The notes under the pieces were generated by a model. It was not told the origin of the DNA. It ran no database searches and was given only the letters and a program-made list of their open reading frames with translations. A stretch of 64,000 nt of DNA from Pelagihabitans pacificus (GTDB lineage Bacteria; Bacteroidota; Bacteroidia; Flavobacteriales; Flavobacteriaceae). The translations under genes were made by a program, and so were the position numbers. This document shows positions 25,512 through 34,756 of the stretch, piece after piece. Position 1 is the stretch's first letter; every line of letters begins with the position of its first letter. The stretch covers positions 1-64,000 of the forward strand of contig NZ_VIKU02000005.1 of assembly GCF_009371985.2 (NCBI RefSeq), given 5' to 3'.

Positions 25512-26543
25512 TTATAATTCCTTGCCGTGTTTCGAATAATCACGCCATTTGGCGATGCAGTTCACCATATCTTCGGGCAGTTCCGAATCGAACTTCATTT
25601 TTTCCCCTGTTACCGGATGTTCAAAACCAAGGGTTTTGGCATGTAGGGCCTGACGGGGAAGTACCTTGAAGGCATTCTCTACAAATTGCTTGTATTTGGT
25701 GAAGGTGGTACCTTTTAAGATTTTATCGCCTCCATATCGCTCGTCGTTAAATAGCGTATGCCCAATGTGCTTCATATGCACCCGAATTTGATGTGTTCGG
25801 CCTGTTTCAAGCCTACAGGAAACCAGGGTCACGTAGCCAAAACGTTCCAGCACCTCGTAATGGGTAATCGCTTCTTTACCTTCGTCCGCATCCGGAAAAA
25901 CCTGCATTTGAAGTCTGTTTTTTGGATTTCGGGCGATATGGCCTTCGATAGTGCCACTTTCGCTTTCCACATTGCCCCATACCAGTGCTATATATTCACG
26001 TTCACTCGTTTTGTCAAAAAATTGTTTGGCAAGATGGGTCATTGCCTCCTCGGTCTTGGCAACTACCAATAGCCCTGAGGTATCCTTGTCTATCCGGTGT
26101 ACCAGACCTGGACGTTCGTTGCTGTTTAGTGGGAGGTCTTTTATATGGTGCAATAGGGCGTTGATCAATGTCCCGGAATAGTTTCCATGACCTGGATGCA
26201 CCACCATACCTGCCGGTTTGTTCACGACCAAAAGGGTATCATCTTCATAAACGATGTTCAGGGGAATCGCTTCTGGCACCAATAAAAACTCATGGGGCGG
26301 ATGCTCGAACATCACTTTCACTTCATCTCCGGCCTTCACCTTATAGTTTTGTTTTACCGCTATCCCATTGACCCAAATATTTCCACTTTTGGCGGCCTGC
26401 TGGATTTTGCTTCGAGTGGCATATTCAATGAAGTTCATAAGAAACTTATCGACCCGAAGTGGGTCTTGGCCCTTGGCCGCAACGAACTTATGATGTTCAA
26501 AGAATTTATCCGCTTTGGCATCTAAGCCGTTTTGAGGTGCCAT
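25512..26543 (-). CDS. rluD: RluA family pseudouridine synthase
   Basis: The 343 residues consist of an N-terminal S4 RNA-binding domain (about 25-90) and a catalytic RluA domain with the aspartate motif GLVHRIDKDTSGLLVVAKT (about 145). LETGRTHQIRVHMKHIGHTL is also canonical. The domain order and length match RluD, which modifies the helix 69 loop of 23S rRNA, but RluC-type specificity cannot be excluded. The PASTA protein gene lies eight bases upstream on the same strand, so the two are likely cotranscribed. Confidence 0.9.
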   Translation of the reverse strand: MAPQNGLDAKADKFFEHHKFVAAKGQDPLRVDKFLMNFIEYATRSKIQQAAKSGNIWVNGIAVKQNYKVKAGDEVKVMFEHPPHEFLLVPEAIPLNIVYEDDTLLVVNKPAGMVVHPGHGNYSGTLINALLHHIKDLPLNSNERPGLVHRIDKDTSGLLVVAKTEEAMTHLAKQFFDKTSEREYIALVWGNVESESGTIEGHIARNPKNRLQMQVFPDADEGKEAITHYEVLERFGYVTLVSCRLETGRTHQIRVHMKHIGHTLFNDERYGGDKILKGTTFTKYKQFVENAFKVLPRQALHAKTLGFEHPVTGEKMKFDSELPEDMVNCIAKWRDYSKHGKEL

Positions 26544-26550
26544 AATTTAT

Positions 26551-27138
26551 TTATTCCGAATCGGCCTTAATTTGTGATCGTTGGGTTCGATTTCCATTAC
26601 CACAGACCAATTCTACCTTGGAGGTTTTCGGAATTTTGTCCCCTGGCTTGATACGTTTTCCCTTGAATTTAATGTAGTAGACCATATCTTTCCCCAATTC
26701 ATCGATATAGGTGGTTCGCTGTACATCGAGACCCACGGCCCTCAACATAGATGTGGCATTTCGCTTAGTGACTTGCTCGATATTAGGTACCGTTACTTTT
26801 TTGTAGCCGGATGGATTGACCGTGAGATATATTTTTCGGTTCCGCTTTACCTTATTGCCCGCGGGCGGATTTTGATCGATAATCGAAAAACGGGGGTAAT
26901 CAGGATTGAAGTTGGCAGAATCCAACACCTCATATCTCAATCCTGCGGCTTCTACGGCAGTACGCATATCCGGAACCGACAATTTGGAGAAATCCGGCAC
27001 CTCGACAAATTCCCCATGGTTCGTAGAGCTCTTTAGCCATTGAAGCGATAGGAACACGAGCACTATCAAAACCACGACCGCCAATGCCAATTGAATTAGA
27101 AAAGTTTTGCTTTTCAAAAAGTTTAAAAAATTTCGCAT
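26551..27138 (-). CDS. PASTA domain membrane protein
   Basis: The 195 residues contain one membrane helix (about 13-32) and at least two periplasmic PASTA domains (about 40-110 VPDFSKLSVPDMRTAVEAAG and 113-180 VPNIEQVTKRNATSMLRAVG). PASTA domains bind peptidoglycan fragments. There is no kinase or transpeptidase domain attached. It is upstream of rluD and divergent from ddl, a peptidoglycan precursor gene, which suits a cell-wall link (inference). Confidence 0.88.
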   Translation of the reverse strand: MRNFLNFLKSKTFLIQLALAVVVLIVLVFLSLQWLKSSTNHGEFVEVPDFSKLSVPDMRTAVEAAGLRYEVLDSANFNPDYPRFSIIDQNPPAGNKVKRNRKIYLTVNPSGYKKVTVPNIEQVTKRNATSMLRAVGLDVQRTTYIDELGKDMVYYIKFKGKRIKPGDKIPKTSKVELVCGNGNRTQRSQIKADSE

Positions 27139-27157
27139 CGATTGTTATTCTTCGGTG

Positions 27158-27165
27158 CAAATATA
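27158..27165 (-). promoter_or_regulatory. Probable -7 element for the PASTA–rluD unit
   Basis: TATATTTG on the minus strand matches TAnnTTTG exactly, 19 nt before the PASTA start codon. No -33 TTG is seen at the standard distance. Confidence 0.45.
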
Positions 27166-27356
27166 GGAAATGAGGTATAACTAACTGGGGCCGTTTATCC
27201 GAAATATGTTCCCAAGATTTAAACGAAAACAGTTGGTACTACTAAAACCAGTCGAAAGTATCGAGCGACCATTTAAAAAAATAAACATCCAAAGATACAT
27301 ACCGCTCACTTTTTTCTTTACTTTGAAATGGAATAAATCAATGAATAAGGCTAGTC

Positions 27357-28331
27357 ATGAGAAAAAATATTGCCATTATCATGGGCGGATACTCCAGTGA
27401 GTTTGATATCTCTATTAAGAGTGGCAATGTGGTTTACCAATATTTGGATAAGGACTTCTTTAATCCCCATCGTATTCATATTCTTAGGGACAGATGGGTG
27501 TATATAGATGACCGGGAAAAGGAGTATGTTGTGGATCGAAACGACTTTTCGGTAACACATAACGGAAAAAAGCTGATATTCGACTGTGTGTTTAATGCTA
27601 TTCATGGCACCCCGGGAGAAGATGGTTTGATGCAAGCCTATTTTGAACTATTGGGCATTCCACAGACTTCCTGCGATTATTATCAATCTGCCCTAACCTT
27701 CAATAAACGGGACTTGTTAAGCGTTTTAAAACCCTACGGTATCAAATCGGCGCCGTCCTACTATTTAAATCTCGGTGATACAATCGATGAAGACGGTATT
27801 GTGGCCAAGGTTGGGCTACCTTGTTTTGTAAAGGCCAACAAAGCAGGAAGCAGTTTCGGAATAACAAAGGTGTATCGAAAAGGAGACTTGGCATCGGCCA
27901 TAGAAACAGCCTTCAAAGAAGATGACGAAATTATAATCGAGAAATTTCTGGATGGTATCGAGGTCTCGGTCGGAGTCATGAAGTACAAGGGCGAGACCAA
28001 AGTGTTGCCCATCACGGAAATTATCAGTGAAAACGACTTCTTCGATTACGAAGCGAAATACAAAGGAAAATCCAAGGAAATTACTCCCGCTAGAATATCG
28101 GAGACGCAGGAGAAAAGAGTCACTATGGCCGCAAAACGAGCATACGACGTACTAAAAATGAAGGGATATTCAAGGAGTGAATTTATTTTTATCGAGGATG
28201 AACCTTATATGCTCGAAATGAATACGACACCGGGACTAACGACCGAAAGTATTCTTCCGCAGCAAGCAAAAACTGCAGGAATAGGGCTTTCCGAACTTTT
28301 TAAAAGCTCCATTGAGGAAGCCCTAAGATAG
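27357..28331 (+). CDS. ddl: D-alanine–D-alanine ligase
   Basis: This 324-residue ATP-grasp ligase makes the D-Ala-D-Ala dipeptide for peptidoglycan. Landmarks are AIIMGGYSSEFDISIKSG at the N-terminus, NAIHGTPGEDGLMQAYFELLGIP, PCFVKANKAGSSFGITKV, EVSVGVMK and the metal-binding C-terminal LEMNTTPGLTTESILPQQA. Length is normal. coaD follows after 40 nt. Confidence 0.95.
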   Translation: MRKNIAIIMGGYSSEFDISIKSGNVVYQYLDKDFFNPHRIHILRDRWVYIDDREKEYVVDRNDFSVTHNGKKLIFDCVFNAIHGTPGEDGLMQAYFELLGIPQTSCDYYQSALTFNKRDLLSVLKPYGIKSAPSYYLNLGDTIDEDGIVAKVGLPCFVKANKAGSSFGITKVYRKGDLASAIETAFKEDDEIIIEKFLDGIEVSVGVMKYKGETKVLPITEIISENDFFDYEAKYKGKSKEITPARISETQEKRVTMAAKRAYDVLKMKGYSRSEFIFIEDEPYMLEMNTTPGLTTESILPQQAKTAGIGLSELFKSSIEEALR

Positions 28332-28371
28332 AAATGGCTACATTTAACCTACAATCATATTTCATCCGCCA

Positions 28372-28830
28372 ATGAAACGCGCAATATTCCCAGGGTCTTT
28401 CGACCCATTGACATTAGGGCATTTCGACATTATACAAAGAGGTATCACGCTTTTCGACGAATTGGTCATTGCCATTGGCATAAACGCAGAAAAGAAGTAC
28501 ATGTTCCCATTGGAAGAGCGTCAAAGATTCATTACCGAGGCTTTTAAGGAAGAACCTAAAATAAAGGTAATGACCTACGAAGGACTAACGGTTGATTTTT
28601 GCCAAAAAATCAATGCCGGTTTCATTCTTCGAGGGTTACGTAACCCCGGTGATTTCGAGTTCGAAAAGGCTATTGCGCACACCAATAGGAAGCTTTCCGA
28701 AATTGAAACGGTCTTTTTACTCACCTCTTCCGGTAAATCGTATATCAGTTCCTCCATTGTACGTGATGTAATCAGGAATGGGGGGGACTATACCGGTCTG
28801 GTGCCCGATACCGTACGGGTACAACCATAG
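28372..28830 (+). CDS. coaD: Pantetheine-phosphate adenylyltransferase
   Basis: This 152-residue nucleotidyltransferase adenylylates 4'-phosphopantetheine in coenzyme A synthesis. It has the N-terminal FPGSFDPLTLGHFDII with the T-x-G-H motif, RGLRNPGDFEFE, and the C-terminal ISSSIVRDV. Length is typical. It probably shares a transcript with ddl, 40 nt upstream. Confidence 0.96.
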   Translation: MKRAIFPGSFDPLTLGHFDIIQRGITLFDELVIAIGINAEKKYMFPLEERQRFITEAFKEEPKIKVMTYEGLTVDFCQKINAGFILRGLRNPGDFEFEKAIAHTNRKLSEIETVFLLTSSGKSYISSSIVRDVIRNGGDYTGLVPDTVRVQP

Positions 28831-29037
28831 GGTTGGATTTGTAGGAATTTCTGATGGTATATTCTTTACCTTTTTCCGCATATCCCGATTCAAAAGGCAA
28901 AAATCCTGAGAAATACAACGATTTCTGCCCCCAATTATTCCCCGTTTTATCCATAACACAACGTAATTCGTACAATTCACAACAAATTTGACAAATAGTC
29001 AAACAATACCATTATTTTAGTAAGAAATTTCATATAA

Positions 29038-30888
29038 ATGATAAAGAGTCCCCTAACTGAGGTCAATAATTATCTAATCAAACAATTACCAACGGCCACC
29101 GCTTTTCTCAATACCAAGTTGGAAGTCGTGTACGCCTCGGATACTTGGATCGATTATTTCAATTTTGGAAACCGAAATGTTTTTGGCAAAAAAATTCTCG
29201 ACCTTTTCGAAAAAACGACGAGAAACTGGGAAAAGACGTTAAAAGACTGTCTTAAAGGTAAAAATCGTGGTCCCGGAATGGAACACTATGTCGATTCCGA
29301 GAAGAAAGATCGATGGTTCGAATGGACCAATATACCATGGTACGACGAAAACGAAAATGTCATCGGGGTCATTATACAGACCAAGGATATCACGAGGAAG
29401 GTATCGAATGAACTGGAGTTTGAAAAACTTCAAATACTGCACGACAAAAAATCGGAAATCGCCAAAATTGGAAGCTGGAACTTTGATTTGGCCAGCCAAA
29501 AATTAAGCTGGTGCAAAATGACCAAAAAAATTCATGAAGTGCCCCTCGATTTTGTCCCGGATATAGAAACAGGCATAAATTTCTACAAACAAGGCCATAG
29601 CAGAAATACGATATCACTCGCAGTGGAAAGGGCTATGAGCCAAGGGGCTCCATGGAATGAAAAACTTCAGATAGTAACTGCCAAAGGAAATGAAAAATGG
29701 GTCATAGCGGCTGGAAAGCCTTTGTTCAAGAACAATGAACTTGTAGGAATTCTTGGAACTTTTCAAGATATCGATGATCAAGTGCAAGCCGAAATGAAGA
29801 TAAGGGAAAGTGAACGTCTCCTAAGAACATTAATAGACAACTTGCCCCTTAACGTTTTCATCAAAGATCGGGATTCCAAGAAAATCTTGGTTAACAAGGC
29901 AGAATGTGATTTTCTTGGTGTAAAACATCCCAAACAGGTGTTGGGAAAGGATGATTTTGACCTTTATCCCAAAAAAACCGCCCAAGAATCAAGGAATGAG
30001 GATATAAAGGTAATGAACTCCTTGAAACCCGTCTTGGGTAAAGAAACGATTTGTGAGAAGAAAGACGGTCAAATTACCACGTTTTTGACCTCGAAGATAC
30101 CTCTGGTAGGAAATGATGGGATAGCAAATGGCTTAATCGGAATAAGCCTCGACATTTCGAACATCAAACAAAAGGAAGAGGAGCTTCGAGACCTCATCGA
30201 TGTCACCGCCCTGCAAAACAAAAAGCTAGTCAATTTTGCCCATATTGTCTCTCACAACCTTCGCTCCCATTCGGCCAATTTTTCGATGTTGCTCGACTTC
30301 CTGGTCAATGAAAAATGTGGAAAGGAAAAAGAGAATCTCATCAATATGTTGGTAGAGGCTTCGGACAATTTATTGGATACATTGGAAAATTTGAATGAGG
30401 TCGTGGCCATCAATACCAATACCAACTTGAATAAAAAACCAGTTGTACTGAACGATATGGTGAAAAAAGTCACCAAAAACTTAAATGCCTTTCTTCTTAA
30501 TAATAACGCGAAAATTGTCAATACAATATCCGATGATATGCGCATAAACGTAGTTCCGGCATACCTAGAAAGCATTCTTATGAACTTCATCACCAATTCG
30601 GTCAAGTACAAAGAGCCGACCAGAAATCCTATCATACGTTTACATGCCACCAAAAATGAAGGCCAAACACTTCTGGAAATAAGCGACAACGGCTTGGGGA
30701 TCGACATGAAGAAATATGGTGACAAACTGTTCGGTATGTACAAGACCTTTCATGAACATAAGGATGCCAGGGGAATTGGCCTGTATATTACCAAAAATCA
30801 AATAGAGGCCATGAACGGTAAGGTGATGGTCTGTAGCGAGGTCGGCAAGGGCTCTATCTTCAAAATTTATTTTAATGAGAGAAATTAA
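29038..30888 (+). CDS. PAS-domain sensor histidine kinase
   Basis: This 616-residue cytosolic kinase has no membrane helix. Domains in order are a PAS domain (about 10-125), a second PAS-like domain (about 130-255), a third PAS (about 262-388, LIDNLPLNVFIKDRDSKK), a dimerisation segment with phospho-His in NFAHIVSHNLRSHSANF (about 400), and a HATPase domain with ISDNGLGIDMKKYG and DARGIGLYI. PAS domains sense small ligands, redox state or light; the signal here is unknown. The response regulator gene overlaps its 3' end by 14 bases, marking a cognate pair. Confidence 0.92.
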   Translation: MIKSPLTEVNNYLIKQLPTATAFLNTKLEVVYASDTWIDYFNFGNRNVFGKKILDLFEKTTRNWEKTLKDCLKGKNRGPGMEHYVDSEKKDRWFEWTNIPWYDENENVIGVIIQTKDITRKVSNELEFEKLQILHDKKSEIAKIGSWNFDLASQKLSWCKMTKKIHEVPLDFVPDIETGINFYKQGHSRNTISLAVERAMSQGAPWNEKLQIVTAKGNEKWVIAAGKPLFKNNELVGILGTFQDIDDQVQAEMKIRESERLLRTLIDNLPLNVFIKDRDSKKILVNKAECDFLGVKHPKQVLGKDDFDLYPKKTAQESRNEDIKVMNSLKPVLGKETICEKKDGQITTFLTSKIPLVGNDGIANGLIGISLDISNIKQKEEELRDLIDVTALQNKKLVNFAHIVSHNLRSHSANFSMLLDFLVNEKCGKEKENLINMLVEASDNLLDTLENLNEVVAINTNTNLNKKPVVLNDMVKKVTKNLNAFLLNNNAKIVNTISDDMRINVVPAYLESILMNFITNSVKYKEPTRNPIIRLHATKNEGQTLLEISDNGLGIDMKKYGDKLFGMYKTFHEHKDARGIGLYITKNQIEAMNGKVMVCSEVGKGSIFKIYFNERN

Positions 30889-31279
30889 CTCGATCTACAT
30901 CATAGATGATGACCCTATCACTGTATTCGGCATTAAAAAAATGCTGGGTAGTGTGGTTCACGGTGGTGTTGTTCATAGTTTTGCCAATGGAAAGCTGGCA
31001 ATCGATGCCATTCGCGATACCACTTCAAAAAATGCGGAAATTCCAGAAGTAATCTTCTTGGATATTAATATGCCCATAATGGACGGTTGGCAGTTTCTTG
31101 AAGAGTTTATTCAGCTTTCCTTGCCTCAAAAAGTGCGCATCAACATCATTACTTCTTCCATAGATTCCGCGGATATTGAGAAATGGGAGCACTACCGGCT
31201 TAGATCGAAGCATGTGATTACCTTCAATAACAAACCGATTAAAAAGGAGAAAATAGATAGGATTACAAAAGTAGCTTAA
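30875..31279 (+). CDS. Single-domain response regulator (CheY-like)
   Basis: The 134 residues form a receiver domain only. Acidic residues are in IYIIDDDPI, the phospho-acceptor Asp is in VIFLDINMPIMDGWQFL, the Thr/Ser is in NIITSSI, and the conserved Lys is in NNKPIKKEK. There is no output domain, so it acts by protein contact or passes phosphate on. It overlaps the kinase gene and so is cotranslated with it. Confidence 0.92.
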   Translation: MREINSIYIIDDDPITVFGIKKMLGSVVHGGVVHSFANGKLAIDAIRDTTSKNAEIPEVIFLDINMPIMDGWQFLEEFIQLSLPQKVRINIITSSIDSADIEKWEHYRLRSKHVITFNNKPIKKEKIDRITKVA

Positions 31280-31301
31280 GTACCAAAGCTGTTTTTTTGC
31301 T

Positions 31302-31309
31302 TAATTTTG
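31302..31309 (+). promoter_or_regulatory. Probable -7 element for the M14 peptidase
   Basis: TAATTTTG is an exact TAnnTTTG, 25 nt before the start codon. No -33 TTG is present at N19. Confidence 0.4.
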
Positions 31310-31334
31310 CCGAAGCGAATAAAACCAGGTACCA

Positions 31335-33080
31335 ATGAGATTTTTAATTTGGGTAGTGTTTTTTCTTTTCTTAGCTGGCTGCGAGACAAAGACCGAGGAT
31401 AAGGTCGCGGATTTTCCGACTCATTTTGAAAATTCAAACGGTACTGAAACCGCTACCTATCTGCAGGTGGTGGATTTTTACATTCGACTTGCAAAGGAGT
31501 TTCCCGAAATTAATTTTCAAACCATTGGTGAAACCGATAGTGGCCATCCATTGCACATTGTCACCTACAACCCGGCAGGGGATTTCAATTTCAAAAAAAT
31601 CGGGGCCGAAAAGACCGTTATTTTAATCAATAATGGCATACATCCCGGAGAAAGCGACGGCATCGATGCTACAATGATGTTATACCGCGATTTCGCCACG
31701 GGCAAACTTGCCCCTCCGGAAAATACGGTATTGGTCTCCATTCCAGTCTACAATATCGGAGGCGCCCTCAATCGAAATTCCGTAACAAGGGCCAACCAAA
31801 ATGGTCCCCTCGCCTATGGATTCAGGGGAAATGCAAAAAACTTTGACCTTAACAGGGACTTTATCAAGGCAGATACCAAAAATGCCGAGACTTTTGCCGA
31901 TATCTACCATTTGGTTAATCCCGATATCTTTATCGATACCCATGTGAGCAATGGTGCCGACTACCAATACATCCTCACCCATTTATTTACGCAACACAAC
32001 AAATTGGGGGGCGACCTTGGCGCTTACTTACACCAGGAACTGATGCCCAAATTGGAAGATTCCCTAGCCGCTGTGGATTGGGACATTACCCCATACGTAA
32101 ATGTGTACAACCGGGTTCCAGAGAGTGGTTTTTCCCAGTTTATAGACCACCCAAGATATTCAACTGGTTATACAGCCTTATGGAACACCCTGGGAATGAT
32201 GGTGGAAACGCACATGCTGAAACCGTACGAACAACGAGTGAGGGGTACTTATGAACTTCTACTGCAAATGATCCGTATCGCGGAAGGCGATGGGGAAAAA
32301 ATAAGACGACTTCGAGAAGAAGCACTGACACGTCACCAAAAATGGACCTTTTATCCCGTTCAATGGGCCATTGATACGACGCGTAGCAGTACCCTGGATT
32401 TTAAAGGCTATGAAGCAGATACCCTAACGAGTGAAGTAACGGGGTTCCCCCGCCTACAATACGATAGAAATCGGCCTTTCACGAAACCTATTGTGTACCA
32501 AAATTTTATGAAACCTTCCGATTCGGTGCTCATACCTAAAGCCTATATCATCAAAAAAGGGTATGAGCAGATCGTAGAACTCATGGAACGTAACAAAATT
32601 CAGTATAAAACGCTTCAAAAAGATACGATACTCCTGGTAGAATCCTATAGAATTAAGGACTACCAAACTATGGCCAACGCCTACGAAGGGCATTATCCAC
32701 ACTATGGCACCAAGGTCTCTAAACAAATGAAAAAGATGTCATTTTCAGAGGGAGACTATCTCGTCCATACCGACCAGCCCGGTATCCGTTACATTTTGGA
32801 AACCCTGGAACCCTCTGCCGTCGATTCGTTCTTCAACTGGAATTTTTTTGACCCCATTCTACAGCAAAAAGAGGGTTTTTCTCCCTACGTATTTGAAGAT
32901 GTAGCGGCAAAAATGCTTTCGAACGACCCCGGGTTGAGAGATTCCTTTCTTCAAAAGAAAGCCGACGACCCGGTTTTCGCGGCAAACTGGTATGCGCAGT
33001 TGGAATGGTTTTTTAAACAATCACCACATTATGAGTCTGCGCATTTGCAATATCCCATATATCGATTGCCCAAGGATTAG
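31335..33080 (+). CDS. M14 family zinc carboxypeptidase, lipoprotein
   Basis: This 581-residue exported carboxypeptidase has the lipoprotein signal MRFLIWVVFFLFLAGC. Zinc ligands are in NNGIHPGESDGID (HxxE) and the third in DTHVSNGADYQYIL. A Glu in MVETHML fits the catalytic position. A long C-terminal extension (about 330-581) lacks a recognised fold. It is predicted to cleave C-terminal residues of peptides at the cell envelope. It ends 12 bases from the convergent nudix gene. Confidence 0.88.
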   Translation: MRFLIWVVFFLFLAGCETKTEDKVADFPTHFENSNGTETATYLQVVDFYIRLAKEFPEINFQTIGETDSGHPLHIVTYNPAGDFNFKKIGAEKTVILINNGIHPGESDGIDATMMLYRDFATGKLAPPENTVLVSIPVYNIGGALNRNSVTRANQNGPLAYGFRGNAKNFDLNRDFIKADTKNAETFADIYHLVNPDIFIDTHVSNGADYQYILTHLFTQHNKLGGDLGAYLHQELMPKLEDSLAAVDWDITPYVNVYNRVPESGFSQFIDHPRYSTGYTALWNTLGMMVETHMLKPYEQRVRGTYELLLQMIRIAEGDGEKIRRLREEALTRHQKWTFYPVQWAIDTTRSSTLDFKGYEADTLTSEVTGFPRLQYDRNRPFTKPIVYQNFMKPSDSVLIPKAYIIKKGYEQIVELMERNKIQYKTLQKDTILLVESYRIKDYQTMANAYEGHYPHYGTKVSKQMKKMSFSEGDYLVHTDQPGIRYILETLEPSAVDSFFNWNFFDPILQQKEGFSPYVFEDVAAKMLSNDPGLRDSFLQKKADDPVFAANWYAQLEWFFKQSPHYESAHLQYPIYRLPKD

Positions 33081-33092
33081 GTACTTGGTATT

Positions 33093-33680
33093 TTAATCCT
33101 CAAAAAGGATTTTAATATTGATATAGGAGTTCTCCAGCGCCTTTTTAATTTTATTGGGGCCTTTCCATTTTACCTTTACAATGCCCTCGCTCTTTTGGCC
33201 TTTCAATTTGCCGGTATAGGAAGTCCGCATGGCGAACCAATGAACCTCTTTTAACTTATAAGTCCCATTTCTTTTAAAAATGTGATAGGTAGTCCTTAAA
33301 AAATTCTCAATTTTTAGACCACGTACCCCCGTCTCCTCCTCCACCTCACGAAGGGCACATTCCTCGATACTTTCCCCTTTATCTATCTTACCTTTAGGTA
33401 GGTCCCATTTGTTGTTCCTGTAGATAAAGAGCACTTTTCCCTCTTTGTTGGTGACCACACCGCCCCCTGCGGTTACCAATGGGATTTTCTTACTGAATTT
33501 CTTTAAGATTTCTTCATGGTTTGGATGGTATATATAGGCCGCTTGCAGCTTGTTTTTCATCAACGCTTTGATAGCCTCTTGAATCGAATCGGGGTTTAGG
33601 GGAAAGTATTCGCTGTTCTCGATTTCCGAAAGCTTATTTGTTAAGATCAGCGGCCTTTCGTTCACAAAAACTTTATACAT
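33093..33680 (-). CDS. NUDIX hydrolase
   Basis: The 195 residues have a complete Nudix box, GKIDKGESIEECALREVEEETGV (about 95-117), behind an N-terminal part of about 65 residues (MYKVFVNERPLILTNKLSE). Nudix enzymes hydrolyse nucleoside diphosphates linked to another moiety; the substrate is not predictable. The frame opens at 33803, antisense to pyrE, but MYKVFVNERPL is the natural start. Its ATG lies seven bases from the pyrE ATG on the other strand. Confidence 0.88.
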   Translation of the reverse strand: MYKVFVNERPLILTNKLSEIENSEYFPLNPDSIQEAIKALMKNKLQAAYIYHPNHEEILKKFSKKIPLVTAGGGVVTNKEGKVLFIYRNNKWDLPKGKIDKGESIEECALREVEEETGVRGLKIENFLRTTYHIFKRNGTYKLKEVHWFAMRTSYTGKLKGQKSEGIVKVKWKGPNKIKKALENSYINIKILFED

Positions 33681-33683
33681 TTG
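33676..33683 (+). promoter_or_regulatory. Probable pyrE -7 element overlapping the nudix start codon
   Basis: TACATTTG is an exact TAnnTTTG. It ends four bases before the pyrE ATG, so pyrE mRNA would start at or next to its initiation codon. The bases CAT at 33678-33680 are also the reverse complement of the nudix start codon. No standard -33 TTG is visible. Confidence 0.5.
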
Positions 33684-33687
33684 CGCT

Positions 33688-34329
33688 ATGGTTTTAGACA
33701 AGGATACCGCCAAGAAAACAGCAGAGCTTTTGCTGCAAATTAATGCAATAAAATTGAAACCTGGAAATCCGTTTTTATGGGCTTCCGGCTGGAAATCCCC
33801 CATCTATTGCGACAATCGGATCATCCTATCCTACCCTGCTATCAGAAACTATGTAAGGGAAGAGCTGGCCAAGCAGTTGGAGCATCTCTACGGCAAACCT
33901 GATATCATCGCAGGAGTAGCCACAGGGGCTATCGGTATCGGCGCTTTGGTGGCCGATTATTTAGGGCTCCCGTTTATCTATGTAAGGCCCGAACCCAAAT
34001 CGCATGGGAGACAGAACCAGATTGAGGGGATATTGGAAAAAAACCAGACCGTAGTGGTCATTGAAGATTTAATAAGTACGGGAAAAAGCAGTCTCAATGC
34101 GGTCAAGGCCCTACAAGAGGCAGGTGCAAAAGTAAAAGGTATGCTGGCTATTTTTTCCTATGGTTTCGATATTGCCGAGGACAATTTCGAACAACATGGG
34201 CTCGAGTTGCATACATTGGGCGATTATGACCACTTGATACAGCACGCCTTGCAAACCGATTATATCAATGACGCACAGTTACATACTTTAATGGATTGGC
34301 GCAAGAACCCATCGCAATGGAAAAAATAA
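33688..34329 (+). CDS. pyrE: Orotate phosphoribosyltransferase
   Basis: This 213-residue enzyme joins orotate to PRPP in pyrimidine synthesis. The PRPP-binding motif is VVVIEDLISTGKSSLNAV (about 118-135). PFLWASGWKSPIYCDNR holds the orotate site, and the YVRPEPKSHGRQNQIEG loop is the flexible catalytic loop. Length is standard. The SRPBCC gene starts four bases after its stop. Confidence 0.96.
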   Translation: MVLDKDTAKKTAELLLQINAIKLKPGNPFLWASGWKSPIYCDNRIILSYPAIRNYVREELAKQLEHLYGKPDIIAGVATGAIGIGALVADYLGLPFIYVRPEPKSHGRQNQIEGILEKNQTVVVIEDLISTGKSSLNAVKALQEAGAKVKGMLAIFSYGFDIAEDNFEQHGLELHTLGDYDHLIQHALQTDYINDAQLHTLMDWRKNPSQWKK

Positions 34330-34333
34330 TACG

Positions 34334-34726
34334 ATGCATATAGAAACGTCCAAAAGAACAATTGCCAAAAGCCAGAAAGAAGTATACGAGTTTCTTTGCG
34401 ACTTGAAGAACTTCGAACAGCTCATGCCCGACTCGATTTCGAAATTCGAGCTGATCGATTCCAATCGGTTCCTTTTTCAGCTTTCCGGTATGCCCGAAAT
34501 CGTTTTGGAACGGAAACAGCAATCCCCAAATCATCAAATCGTACTGGGTGCCGCAAGTGGAAAGCTGCCCTTCACACTTACTGCCGATATTAATGCCTTG
34601 GGTGACGATCAAAGTGAGGTGGCCATGAATTTTAACGGGGAATTCAATGCTATGATGGCAATGATGATCAAAACCCCTATCACCAATTTCATGAACACCC
34701 TTGCCGACAATTTGCGGCGAGTGTAA
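34334..34726 (+). CDS. SRPBCC superfamily (START-like) protein
   Basis: This 130-residue helix-grip protein starts MHIETSKRTIAKSQKEVYEFLCDLKNF, like Bacteroidota polyketide-cyclase/START-like proteins. The alternating hydrophobic strands and the C-terminal helix (MIKTPITNFMNTLADNLRRV) form a ligand cavity in this fold; the ligand is unknown. It sits four bases after pyrE and is probably cotranscribed. It converges on birA. Confidence 0.82.
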   Translation: MHIETSKRTIAKSQKEVYEFLCDLKNFEQLMPDSISKFELIDSNRFLFQLSGMPEIVLERKQQSPNHQIVLGAASGKLPFTLTADINALGDDQSEVAMNFNGEFNAMMAMMIKTPITNFMNTLADNLRRV

Positions 34727-34756
34727 AGCTTGCAGTCATTTAAATTCCGGTGGTAT

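Noticed and set aside
27206-27400. A 64-residue frame upstream of ddl
   Set aside because: It runs into ddl in another frame, has no family resemblance, and lacks a plausible promoter or start.
33681-33803. N-terminal extension of the nudix protein
   Set aside because: This part is antisense to conserved pyrE sequence and precedes a natural family start at 33680.
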